Positions 1-9,785 of a DNA stretch of 25,243 nucleotides are shown here, piece by piece. The position numbers and the translations under genes were made by a program. Position 1 is the stretch's first letter, and each line of letters opens with the position of its first letter. The DNA comes from Reticulitermes lucifugus (taxonomy: Eukaryota; Arthropoda; Insecta; Blattodea; Rhinotermitidae), in NCBI GenBank assembly GCA_026260175.1, contig JAKCWW010000156.1, positions 124,034-149,276 on the forward strand. Reading direction: 5' to 3'. The notes under the pieces are model-generated. The model made no database searches and had not been told where the DNA came from. It was given only the letters and a program-made list of their open reading frames with translations.

Positions 1-736
1 ATAGGTTTCATTTAGACACATTTTTATTAGCCTTACTAGTTTCATGGGGATACCAAACTCAATAAGACTATTATACAAGACCTCCCTTCTAACTGAATCA
101 TAGGCTTTCTTGAAGTCTATAAATAGCTGATGCACTGCTGCATTGTATTTACATTTTTTTCTCAAGTATTTGAAGAATGCAGAATTAATGATCAGTAGTT
201 GACCTGTTACGTCTAAATCCACACTGATGATACCCTATAATTTCCTCTGCATATGGAGTTAACCTTGACAGAAGGATGTTGGATTGAATTTTGTATGTGG
301 TTGACAAAAGTGATATGCCTCGATAATTACTGCAATCTGCTTTATCACCCTTCTTATAAATAGGTACAATGATTGACTCCTTCCACTGCTCAGGCAATTC
401 CTCTTTATTCCAAATGGAATCAATCAGTTTCAGGATCTCAGAACGAATTGATGGACCAAAATTAAAGCGCTTCAAAACTAAGTAAAACCTTTTGGAAAAA
501 GACTTCTCTATCTTGTTATCAGACTGATGTGGTAGACCTGTTTTGATACGGAGAAATGTAAATTCATGTAACCTGCACAGGCAGTGCCTAATACTGTGTA
601 ATACAAATTGAAGATCTCGAAATGCCTGTAGCCTCAGTGATTTCACTCGCATCCCAACACATATTTTTTCCCTGGACCTTTTACTTGTAATGTTACTAAA
701 ATGACTGAAAATAATTTTTTCGTTCCTTATTTCCAA
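1..736 (-). pseudogene. non-LTR retrotransposon reverse transcriptase fragment (broken)
   Basis: This is the N-terminal half of a LINE-type reverse transcriptase domain. On the minus strand, 185 to about 480 encodes a stretch with ELPEQWKES, VPIYKKGDK, NYRGISLL and CGFRRNRST, the usual fingers-region landmarks of non-LTR reverse transcriptases. Past a stop at about 185, the same protein continues towards position 1 with QLFIDFKKAYDSV, the first catalytic-aspartate motif (motif A), and then FGIPMKLVRLIKMCLNE. Getting there requires passing that stop and a one-base shift in a run of seven A residues near 156-162, so this copy is dead. The motif with the catalytic YADD lies outside the window. 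About 80 residues before the recognisable part, at 480-736, show no clear similarity. I am confident of the class, but the clade is not determined. Confidence 0.87.
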
Positions 737-756
737 TCAGATTTCCACTTATTCAT

Positions 757-1149
757 TCATTCCGTAGTCTGTCTTACTACAGGTCCATAGAATCTTCCCA
801 AGCGAGTTCTCCACAGAGTGCGATCTAGTGCTTCCTCTTTCAATTTCCAGTATCCTCTGGTTTCCTTAAGTTCATCCAGTGGGTGCTTCCTTCTTCTTGT
901 TCGTCTTCCAATCACTTCTATCCTTCCTTCTAACTTTCCTTCAATAACGTATTCTAGAAGGCAGTTACCACGCGATATGTGACAAATCCAGTTAGCCTTC
1001 CTTCTTTTTATTATATGCAGGATGTTCCTCTCCTCCTTGACTCTGTGTAATACCTCATTTTTCACACGGTCGGTCCAAATGATCGTCTTAATCCTTCTCC
1101 AGCACCACATATCAAAACTTTCCAGGTATTTCTGATCTACTTTCCGCAC
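757..1149 (-). pseudogene. non-LTR retrotransposon ORF C-terminal fragment
   Basis: This 130-residue open frame matches the C-terminal region of LINE-type polyproteins. It runs from RKVDQKYLESFDMWCWRR, through a basic HIIKRRKANWICHI segment and a charged GRRTRRRK stretch, to the closing FYGPVVRQTTE and a TGA stop. Immediately after the stop come short GAAT-type repeats (745-760), like the simple-repeat tails of many insect LINEs, so this is probably a genuine 3' end. From memory, this ending recurs in cockroach and termite genomes. There is no upstream reverse transcriptase part, so the copy is 5'-truncated. The frame is unbroken, which suggests a fairly recent insertion. Confidence 0.82.
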
Positions 1150-1233
1150 AAATTCTGACTAAATGTTTTTGCAACTTTTAAAAGATACAGATTGTCAAAT
1201 TGTGAGTTACCAAACGTTGTTGTGTGTGAGCAG

Positions 1234-1391
1234 AAGAATTCGTAATAGAGGCGATCCCCAAGGCTCTGCCCAGCAACAGGGACAGCCAACTGGACCTGCA
1301 GATGCCCATATCCATCCACCTGGACCACCTGCACAATGTGTTCATCGCGGCGGGAACACTCGCTTGTGCAGTCATCATCGTCGTCATAACG
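1234..1391 (+). CDS. candidate exon A of a single-pass membrane protein (most of the membrane span)
   Basis: The frame beginning AA|GAA TTC encodes 52 residues: a polar extracellular-looking segment (about 31 residues, with PSNRDSQLDLQ) followed by NVFIAAGTLACAVIIVVIT, most of a transmembrane helix. Codons such as GCG ATC CCC AAG and CTG GAC CTG CAG are rich in G or C at the third position, unlike the AT-rich surroundings, which argues for coding. CAG at 1231-1233 can serve as the acceptor; a stop at 1227-1229 limits how far upstream the exon can reach. The exon ends in phase 0 at a good donor, ACG|GTGAGA. Joined to the candidate exon at 4511, the helix completes and is followed by basic residues, as the positive-inside rule predicts. 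Upstream exons are not in the window or not recognisable. I cannot name the protein. Confidence 0.55.
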
Positions 1392-1539
1392 GTGAGACAC
1401 GGCCTTCTCGTGCCGTCTATAACGCATTCTTACGTAGTTGTAAGTGGATCCCACTTTACGTCCGTGTCATTTTGCATAACGACATATAGTAAAAGCCCTG
1501 TGCTTAAATGTTTTGCAACAGAATGTCAGTACGTAGGAG

Positions 1540-1882
1540 CAGTGGTCCCACACCTTTCGATCTTGAGGGCAACAAAAATTTCGCGGATCCCCACAAGCTA
1601 CTACTCACGCTTTTAAGCTCTGTTGATCCAGAGAATACATAAGGGAAAAAATTATGAACTCCATAACCATTGTTAATGAACTCAATTTTATTCATCACAA
1701 CAACAAATACAAATATTCGATAGGTGCCTGCCTCGCAGCGGCGGAGATAAAATGGGAAATCAAGCGCTGGCTGGAGGAGCAAGATTACTGAGAAGCTACG
1801 TGAATTTGCGGAAAACTTGGCAATGATCTGTGCCTTGGCATAAACCTCCGAGGCCTCCAGGCCCACAGGTTGGGAACCACTG
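1540..1882. mobile_element. non-autonomous hAT-type element (343 bp)
   Basis: The left end reads CAGTGGTCCCACACCT, and the reverse complement of the right end reads CAGTGGTTCCCAACCT. This is the classic hAT terminal inverted repeat of the 'CAGTGGTTCCCAACC' type. The flanking octamers are CGTAGGAG (1532-1539) and CTTTAGAG (1883-1890), matching at 5 of 8 positions, so the 8-bp target duplication is decayed. The inside has no transposase frame. The element would lie in the first intron of the candidate membrane-protein gene. Confidence 0.72.
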
Positions 1883-1904
1883 CTTTAGAGGAAATTCCCT
1901 GTTA

Positions 1905-2160
1905 CCGAGCAGGGTGGCGTATCAGTAACCCTGTAGACCTGTAATCGGGAGATGTATGGTTCGAATCTTGACCGGGTCATCGCCTGCGCTGATTTTCATC
2001 GCAGGTTCCATCTGTTCATCCAGGAAAATGGCGGGATAGTTCCTAGATTAGGCCACTACCGCTTCCTGCCAAATTCGCTGTCCAATACATCAATTACATT
2101 CAACCCATCATTCGAAACTGTGTTGTCTGAATTAACGACAGCGTCGTAAAATAAACTACA
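1905..2160 (+). mobile_element. tRNA-derived SINE
   Basis: A tRNA-like head carries a box-A-like TGGCGTATCAGTA (1915-1927) and a near-perfect box B GGTTCGAATCT (1958-1968), spaced as in an internal pol III promoter. The body contains GGCGGGATAGTTCCTA and GGCCACTACCGCTTCCTGCC. I recall this core (an 'AAATGCCGGGATAGTTCC'-type segment) from many insect SINEs. The 3' end fades into A-rich sequence near 2140-2165. It starts about 20 bp after the hAT element. I did not find target duplications. Confidence 0.7.
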
Positions 2161-3929
2161 AAAAGGAAAACAATGCCCCTTCATGTATTGATAGGATTTG
2201 TGTACTTATGCTGCCAAACAAACCCACAAATCCCGGAAAACGGACGGAGATGAATTTGCCGGGAAAACAACGGGAGTGGAAAAGTGAAGTGTGGTATATC
2301 ACAGGCATTATCCAGATACGTGTCTTACAAATTTTCGTACCTCAATAACCCTGATGCTCGTTTACTGCACGAAACTGATTAATTTTCACAAGCTAATTAC
2401 ATTACGTACGAAACATTTTTCCTTGTATTTCTTGAAAAATTTAGAAAATCGGACAACGCTTCAAACTGTAGTTACAGCTTGTATTGATCTATCACGCAGT
2501 GTACTAAGCTGTTTACGCGGTGAGCTGGTTTTGGAAAAGTCCGAACATTACAGTGTAAATTTCATGTTAGGCCTACAAGGGACCGAGCGGCATCAAAATA
2601 AAATTTCCCTTAGAACTTTTACAGTACAATCACTAATAGGCCTAACAAATTACGTTGAAACCTATTCAGTGTTCCTTGGATACCTACAAGACAGGCAGAC
2701 GGACGCACATGACACACCATACATGCATTAATTAACTTCCACAGACAGCACAGTCCAAGAGGTGGCAACATGGGCGGCAAAATTAACGTTTTAAACCAAA
2801 AATTTTACCTTCTCCGCTCAACAAATTTTAAATTATTGAGGCAAATAAATGGAAATTCAACAAATAGTTATGATTTTTTTAATGAATTTCGTGATTTCTG
2901 TCAGGGGCGGCTATTGTGATTTTTCGCCCCGGGCGTTAAAAAACCTAGCTACTCCACTGTTCACTTCATGCACTTTGTCCAAGGAAAGGGTACAAATATG
3001 GACACGAACATAACTTTTCTTTCTATGCCTTTTTTTCTTTTCCCTTTCCAGCGCGTAGTACCTACCAGAAACAAGACAGATTTGTACTTACAAATCGCTA
3101 AAACAGTCACTGATTTTTACGTGACTAAACTGCCTGAGCAAGTAACGCCTTGTCCCGCAGTACTCTATGCCCCGTTTCTGAAAGAGATTATTCACCATAA
3201 TCCTCACCAGTATTGGGCAGAGTCAACCATTCACAGGCACTACACAACACCGTCTGTGCATCATTTTAGAAGTCTTTCTAAACTGTTTTCATACAGTGTC
3301 GGTAACATGAATGCAAAGAATTCCGTGTGCGCAAAAACTTTTAAAAGGGAACTTGTGCTCCCGAGATATTTGCAAGCGTTTCAAAAGTATGTATTGACAA
3401 GGTTGTAACGTGACATAACTGCATGAAAAGTTTGTGACGTTAAATAAAAACGTGGAAAGAAACATAAATTACAGGAGAATAAAATATTCCATAGAGTAGA
3501 AGTGGAACAGGCAGGTCTGTTAATACTTCATAGACAAGCAGCACGCTGCAGACGTCTGTTGTAATGGCTAAATTGTCGGGCCGAAAGATTGGAAAACTCA
3601 AGAGCAAAACTTTTGCCAAGGGTCGGTACAAAATTATGTGAATGCGAGGGTTTATTAAATACTATGTTGTACACCAGGAATCAATACGACCACAACTAAC
3701 GAACTCTCTTGAAACAGAACACAAAGGCCCAACAACAGTGGTTAAATGCAATTTCTTCGTCAGGCTTTATGTAAAAGGCGTGAAAGAGGATTTTGGCAGC
3801 AAAATAATATGTAATTAAAGATTATTAATAATACGGACGCTGTCAGTAAAGAAGGCTGACAGATGAACAACACAGAGCATCACACCTTTCTTTGCAAGTG
3901 GGATTCTGAGGTACATAATTGGTTTACTG
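2161..3929. other. gene-free stretch with two unassigned open frames
   Basis: Two plus-strand open frames of 146 codons (2291-2731 and 2968-3408) occur here. Neither shows a domain, a repeat pattern or coding-like codon use that I can recognise, and I treat them as chance frames. A good polypyrimidine tract ending CTTTTCCCTTTCCAG (to about 3053) looks like a splice acceptor but has no convincing donor after it. A short inverted pair GTTAGGCCTA (2566-2575) and TAGGCCTAAC (2637-2646) may be ends of a tiny element. The rest, including 3420-3921, shows nothing definable. Confidence 0.4.
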
Positions 3930-4124
3930 CATGGGTCTCCAAACCGCGGCCCACCAGGTTGTGTTATGCGGTCCGCGGCCACGTTTGTAAATTATATATA
4001 CAACAAAAATGCACAATAATTTAGGAGGTTAGGTATACCACTTATTGTGAGTTTTACACTGCAGCACACAATCCAGGCTAAACTGATTGTTGTGGCCCTT
4101 TAAAAAAAATTTGGGACACCCATG
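3930..4124. mobile_element. miniature hAT element with intact 8-bp target duplication
   Basis: The 195-bp element begins CATGGGTCTCCAAACC and ends, as a reverse complement, CATGGGTGTCCCAAA. It is flanked by an exact 8-bp direct repeat, GTTTACTG, at 3922-3929 and 4125-4132. Eight-base duplications and a CAxGGGT-type terminus followed by a CGGCCC-like stretch are typical of hAT transposons. It has no coding capacity, so a transposase elsewhere must have moved it. The perfect duplication defines the insertion boundaries to the base. Confidence 0.86.
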
Positions 4125-4132
4125 GTTTACTG

Positions 4133-4510
4133 GCTAAAAAAAGGGCAAAACAGACAAACATTCAAAACGACAGGCAAGACTCGGTCAATGAAGCTTATCT
4201 GCTTCATAAACTTAATATTTTTTAAGACAAAACTGCTTTCTTAGAACTTTAAGTGTGATTGCAGGATTACTGGTTTCAAAGTTTACTCAAATGTGTTGGT
4301 TACTCACAAGTACCTAAAGGACAATGAAATCAAATAAAGATTTAAAACACTTAAACTTGATCTGAATTTTGGTACTAGAATTTCCTCCACACCAGATGTG
4401 ATGGTTGTATCGGCATATCTCAGCAGCCTCACTACTGCAGACAGTGAGGTAGAGGATGCTCCTGTGCCCTGTTAATGAAACACATTTCAGCCTGCCTCAA
4501 TGTGTTGCAG
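4133..4510. other. intronic stretch without recognisable features
   Basis: This AT-rich sequence lies between the miniature hAT element and candidate exon B. I see no repeats, open frames of note or RNA genes. The last 30 bp hold two acceptor-like sites, TTTCAG ending at 4490 and GTTGCAG ending at 4510. The second fits the phase of the gene model. Confidence 0.4.
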
Positions 4511-4623
4511 GTGGCAGCATGTCACTGCAGGGTGCATGAGACATACAAGCGCTGTTTTCCCAGTGCCGCTCCTTTGTTGCCCTGTAAGGTCACTCGCCTT
4601 GAAGAGGTCATCAAGCCATGCAG
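4511..4623 (+). CDS. candidate exon B of the membrane protein (end of helix and juxtamembrane tail)
   Basis: The exon follows an acceptor (TGTGTTGCAG) in phase 0 and encodes 37 residues plus two bases. It begins VAACHCRVHETYKRC and ends CKVTRLEEVIKPC. VAAC completes the hydrophobic helix of exon A, the paired cysteines could be palmitoylated, and the next residues are basic, as expected on the cytoplasmic side. The exon ends in phase 2 at AG|GTGCGA, a weak donor. A stronger GTAAGG at 4584 would break the phase with the next exon. If the donor is skipped, the frame runs on to a stop near 4726, with AATAAATAAA at about 5036, a possible short isoform. Confidence 0.48.
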
Positions 4624-5390
4624 GTGCGAGTTATTGAATTGCTTAATCTTACACCTTCTCCCGACCTTCTTTCTTTGTTCAGCTTATTATTTCTCATCTT
4701 CTGCTTTATTTTCCTCACCTTCATAAACTTGCTATTCAATTATTTTTCTTGTCATATATTTCATCATACTCTCTTATTTTCCTTCATGTTCCTTCTTTTC
4801 TTATTCTTCCCATTTCTTTGATATTTTCCCCCTTTATCTCATTCCTTTTCCTCAACCTCCCCACCTTCTGTGTCATTTTCTGCTTCCCCCTGATCTCTTC
4901 CTGTAAGTACAATCCTGTACCTTCAGCTTCTGTATTTTCTGACAGTACCTTCGTATCATATCCAGCCCCCCTCAGCAACATCCCAGACCTACTTCAATCA
5001 CCAACCACCATTCTGAACCGTAACATTACTGCCTGAAATAAATAAAACTCATAAAAAGAAATAGCTTTAAGGCACAATTGTACTAATTGGGGTAGCAATG
5101 GGAGCTGAGAGATGGTGTTTCCATTACCCTGGTCTGAACACCCATCATACTTCAACCTTCAGTATTCCATCGAACTGGAGTATGTCTCGTATACTGTATG
5201 CCCTTGCCTGAATAAAGATTTTAACTCTTCATAGTAAGGCTCCCAACACCCATTAACTCTGCATTTTATCCACAGGTATATTTACATATGTCATCTTGCC
5301 ATTAAAATGAACATCTAACATCTCCTTAAACATAATAAATAGCATACCTTCGTTTGCATAACTTCAGCTTTTGTTATTTGGTCATATCTT
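4624..5390. other. pyrimidine-rich intronic stretch
   Basis: About 4630-4900 is strongly T/C-rich on the plus strand, which produces several overlapping hydrophobic open frames (4618-5036) that are composition artefacts. An AATAAATAAA motif near 5036 could act as a polyadenylation signal for read-through of candidate exon B. From about 5050 to 5390 I see nothing definable. Confidence 0.35.
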
Positions 5391-5391
5391 A

Positions 5392-5497
5392 TGTTGAAGT
5401 TGTCCCAACATTTTGGCTTACACTGAAGTAGCCATCTTCAGGGTGAGTGTGAAGATGGCAACTGTGATGTATGCCAAAATGCTGAAGGAGGTTCAAT
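5392..5497. repeat. small fold-back (palindromic) element
   Basis: Two imperfect inverted arms of about 35 bp (5406-5440 and 5450-5484) flank a 9-base loop. The outer halves share CATTTTGGC and the inner halves share GCCATCTTCA, giving an imperfect hairpin. A further TTGAA pair extends the symmetry outwards. The layout (arm, CATCTTCA, short loop, TGAAGATG, arm) resembles palindromic miniature elements that I recall as abundant in insect genomes. It has no coding capacity. Confidence 0.6.
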
Positions 5498-5725
5498 GTG
5501 TGACACAAAGTTACATATTAAATACAGGCTGCAAAAAGCTCAGACCAAGATCTTCCTTTGATTCTCATAACAAACAGTGATTGCTTCCTTAAACATTAGC
5601 TGGACTTATCTTTGTAACAGAGATTTGATGTACTGGGCTGGAGATAAAAAACCAAATTTCTGAATACATGAGCTTCACTTTTCATACATTTAATTACAGC
5701 TCTATGTGGTTTGTTATAGTTCCAG

Positions 5726-5866
5726 AAACCGATCCACTGCTCTCGAAGTGGAGAAAGAGAAAGGTTCAACATCATCAAATCGGTCCTTCCCATCCCTTGA
5801 CACAACTGAGATGTACTACACTCTGGACTTCAGTGACAGCCAGAGCTCCCCACTCATCCAGTAGAG
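5726..5866 (+). CDS. candidate C-terminal exon C of the membrane protein
   Basis: After the acceptor TTATAGTTCCAG this exon starts in phase 2 (one base completes the AG left by exon B, giving Arg). It encodes 45 residues to a TAG at 5862-5864. The tail runs from NRSTALEVEKEKG to MYYTLDFSDSQSSPLIQ and is rich in Ser, Thr, Asp and Tyr, like a cytoplasmic signalling tail. YYTL is a possible Tyr-based docking or sorting motif. Codon use looks coding. A strong donor, AGAG|GTGAGT, follows only two bases after the stop, so either the 3' untranslated region is spliced or another frame is used. A second frame (TDPLLSKW...) is also open but looks less protein-like. The family is not recognised. Confidence 0.5.
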
Positions 5867-8800
5867 GTGAGTACCCTTAACACTACTAATGCACTTAGAT
5901 GTAACAATAGAAGTTGCACACTTAAAATTATGATCCTTTACTTATTCATACACACCAAAATATTTCATGTGGTCACCAATTCTTGCATTACATTCTACAC
6001 CAAAATTTTGACAGTATGAGTTGCATAATTTTAAAGTATCTATTGCTCTGTAACATTAGGACCCTACACTGACCTGGAATAGTGTTGTTCCCACCTTAAA
6101 AGCTTATACAGGCACCATGTTTATGTTGTTCGAAACAGGAAGTTAAAAATTTTATTGTGTTATATTAAAAGAGATTGTCATACAAATCCTCTGCAATTTA
6201 TAATAATGTCTGTCTTTTAGTCATGAGATGGATGCAAGCGCAGACAAGGTCTGCTTATGGAACCTTAAAAATCGGACTGCTTATGTTGAGCCACACATTC
6301 TGAAATCATGCCTGTGTTCTATTTTCATCCAGACTATTAACTAATCTATGAATATGATGGCACTGTTACTTCTACTTGTGACACCTTCAGACTTTAAATT
6401 GCACATAAATCAAAGTGATAGAAATTACAGGCTTTTCACTCACACAGTATCAGTAGTTATTAATTTGTGACTGGCTAGAATAGAATGGACTAGAACTGTA
6501 TGGGAGGCCAAAATCTGTCATGGGTCATAGTTGCAAGGACAGAGTGAATGGAAATTAATTTATCATAGAGTGTTCCTGTGTGATAACAGGATGTCCAAAG
6601 TTCACCGAAATATGGGTTGATTTTCTAGCACGTAATGTGGATAAACATGTCAATGGCCACCTCTTCAACTCTTTCACTGTTAACTTGTCAACCACAGTCA
6701 TATCAAAGTTATTTAATGGACCACAGGAGTCCCCGTTCTTATGAAAGCTGACAGTTCATCATCTCCATCACAGAAGCCTGCCATTATTGTGCCTTATAAT
6801 CTCGGTATTTCTTTCATATCCATTTAAATATTATTCTCCCCCTACACTTACATCTCCCAAGTGGTCTCTAACAGTAAGTGTTTCCAGCTATTCCTTCTTG
6901 TCTACTACGAATATCATCCAACAATAATTTAGTTAAAAGAGGGGAAGGAGGAAGGCAAGCTCAAAAAGGCTTCTACCTTAATTAGACAAGTAGGCCAGGG
7001 GTGCACAAATGCCAGGTGGCAGGTTGCCCAGGTGACTAAATTTTGTATGGTAGTTCCTAATATTTGTTGCTCCTCAGAATGGAACTTACTGTATGTCACC
7101 CTTCTGGCACCTAGAGTTTTAAAGCAGCTCCTGAAGTTTTGGAAAATTTGTGGACTCCTTTACATTTTGGTGAGATCTGTATACAGGCAATATAAATTCT
7201 TCTGTAACAGCACATTTTTATCAAAGTCCTTCAAATTCCAGTGTAAAAAGTTTCTGGTCTGCAACTTGACATGATCAGCAGAAACATTGTCTCTGGTATC
7301 ATCCATTTCATCCCTCATTAATGAGCCTACCATTACCCTAGTTAAAGATCAGAAATTATGAGACTTCTTGTGCTTCTAAATTTGTATGTCTCTTCAGTCA
7401 ATACGCATGCCTCCTGTTTATGAAAGATCCCGAATATTTTCTTAACTGCTCTGCAGAGCAGCACATATTGCTGAGTGACTGCCATAATATCCATCTTATA
7501 AAACTTTTCGCCACAGATCAGGCTGAAGCCTGTTCTCACTTCATAGCCATCTTTCGGCCTCCTTATATCCTTTGTTTTGTACCAAAAACGCGTTTTGAGA
7601 ACTGTTGAAATTACCATTGCTTCATGAAATTCTGACTTGGTTTCTTTTTACTTATCCTCTCAACATATTTATCATCTCACATATATTATGTCTTTTCTGA
7701 TTTATAATAAACTTTTTTCCCAAATATTATGTTAAGTATAAACAATTAATGCATTTTCTCCATTTCCAGCAGAAGTCTACAGTAAAGTACAGCAGCCAGA
7801 TGTGCAAGGTTCCCATACATACATACATCACTCATTCTAGGTCTAATGTTCTTTAAAGCTACAGTTCATTTCAAGTAAGAAAAAAAGTCAACAACTATGT
7901 ACCCTAGACGAAAGACAAGAAATCTCAGAAGCAACAGATGAAATATTTCCTATACTTTGCCACAAACATTTTTAATGTGATGCTAAAAGCCTACAAAATG
8001 AGTTGTTTCCAAAACCACAAAATGTACAGAAGCAATGTTTTTGACTTGCTATCCACCATGTTCATATCCTCATTAATCTTTTCTTTGGCTATGCAACCCA
8101 TTTTCACTATCTACATTACAGGCAGACATTTTTTCATATAAGCCCAGAAAATGTATATAAATACATTAACTGTTCCAGTACTGTTGCCACTGAAAATTAA
8201 ATCAATACTCTGCATTAGAAGGATTCAGATTCAGTACTGCAAGAACAAAATCACTACATTTGTATCTGTATGAATGTGAAAATCCTCCTGGACTCTATTC
8301 TTGTACAAGATCTCACTGTACACTAAAGAAACACTTTGTTCTGAGATTGTACCCTTCTGTTTGTATATTATTGCTTTATTTAATGACGCTTGCAATTCCT
8401 CAGCTAGACAGTGTCAAATTATAGGATGATTAGAAAATAATGACAGAGAAATAAGGTGTGGAAGGAAGCAGACATGGCCTAATTTAACCTCCCAGTGCAC
8501 ACACAATGTATTATTGTAATCCATCATCAATTATTGGGTCGTCACAAGAGAGCCACCAGTGATGTGGTGTTGAACCTTTCTCTACTTTCCTCTAATGGTA
8601 TGGGTCAGGTTTCACTTTTTTTTGTGTGTGTGTGTGTTTTAAAGAGACATGGTCATTTTCTATGACTAGATTGCTGTCATAATTTGTACAAGTAATGACA
8701 TAGTTTGTCACAAGTTAAAACGCTTTTTATAAATTTGAATGCATAAATAGTTAATTTTTAGGGGCTTTGTTTCACTGTTTTTCTCTTGCTTTTGTATATT

Positions 8801-8879
8801 GCATGTATGACAAAATGGCTATTGGCTAACACATACACCAATGGTCAGTGGAAAAATTTGATGATTTAACTGACAGTAA
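5867..8879. other. long stretch without recognisable genes
   Basis: AT-rich sequence with only short chance open frames. A CAGGGGTGCACAAA motif at 6996-7009 resembles a hAT terminus, with a possible partner TTTGTGGACTCC near 7147-7158. The flanks do not form a target duplication, so I do not call an element. A short (GT)7 run lies at 8624-8637, and an AATAAA at about 7706 could serve the plus-strand gene if its 3' untranslated region is spliced. No other structure is supported. Confidence 0.4.
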
Positions 8880-9690
8880 AGACTAAAGCAACGCTGAAAA
8901 GGATTTATCAGTGCAAGCAATAATTTTGACTCTGAACAATACACTGCAGGAAATGAAGAACTGAATCTGGCAGCTATAATTACTATTGAGGTGTAAGGCA
9001 AAATACCAAGTGGCAAAAGAAACACAAGTTACAACTGCCAGATCTAGCGTTGAAAATGTTGTCATTATGTAGCTGCCTGGGCCCAACAGAGGTGCCTAAA
9101 ATGCCAAAAGACACACTTACTCTGTCAAGTGTTTTACTGATCAGACAGACATCAACAAAACTGTGAACAGTACAAATATATTACACTCATCAAATGTAAG
9201 AATATGAACAGATACCAAACACAAGAGTGAGCCAGAAATCATAGCCACTTTAGCAGACAATCTCCTACCTTGCTGGAATCTGCAAAGTTAAATATAAGGA
9301 ATATGTAGAATATGACAGGCACAGGCACTGAGGCTGTTTACATAACTGCATCATAGAGCAGATTTGAATTTGTAATGCTCTGTTCACATTTTTATGATGC
9401 TTGCATTAGATCTGAAGAGACTGAAAAATTGCAAACAATATGCAGTTTTTAGAAAACCTGTGCAAATTCACAGATGACTTGTGTATCTCTTGAATATTTG
9501 ACCAATGACATGTAACTAGCCATATTCTAAAGAAACAAAACTGCTTGCAAGTACATTCCAATCAAGTCAGCAAAATACTGCATGAACATTTTGGCTTTCA
9601 CTGACATGAAGACTTAATTCTCTCACAATCTTGAAATTTGCCCAGAAACTCAACATACTGGACCATTTCAACAAAGCAGCAGGGCTATGC
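8880..9690 (+). pseudogene. piggyBac-like transposase relic
   Basis: The best-preserved part (about 9465-9665) reads, with in-frame stops, EYLTNDM*LAIF, then KYIPIKSAKYCMNILAFTDM, then NLEICPETQHTGPFQQS. It aligns over its length with the piggyBac/PGBD catalytic domain (typical YLTIDEM, KYIPSKPAKYGIKIFALTD, NLEIYPG, GPFQQS). The first catalytic aspartate survives (TND), but the acidic residue after it is lost. Weaker frameshifted matches upstream include a LPGP segment near 9070 and SRFEFVMLCSHF-DA near 9358-9402. At least four stops and several frameshifts make it a dead fossil. The C-terminal half is absent, perhaps because of the fold-back element just downstream. I saw no TTAA-flanked termini. 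Confidence 0.78.
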
Positions 9691-9785
9691 AGCAGTGACC
9701 AGCAAAAGGTCATGTTACAAGACTCTAAAGTGGATTTGTCCCGGTCATACGGGCACTATGAACTGCCTGATTTAGGTGTCTATGA

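Noticed and set aside
3033..3110. Alternative second exon of the membrane-protein gene after the strong acceptor ending at about 3053
   Set aside because: The acceptor is good and the phase works, but no convincing donor follows, and the peptide does not complete the helix as well as the exon at 4511.
2291..3408. Two 146-codon open frames on the plus strand as possible genes
   Set aside because: No recognisable domain, no coding-like codon use, no clear splice partners; length alone is weak evidence in 25 kb read in six frames.
6996..7160. hAT-like element with CAGGGGTGCACAAA and TTTGTGGACTCC ends
   Set aside because: Flanking octamers do not match and the right terminus is a poor fit; could be coincidence.
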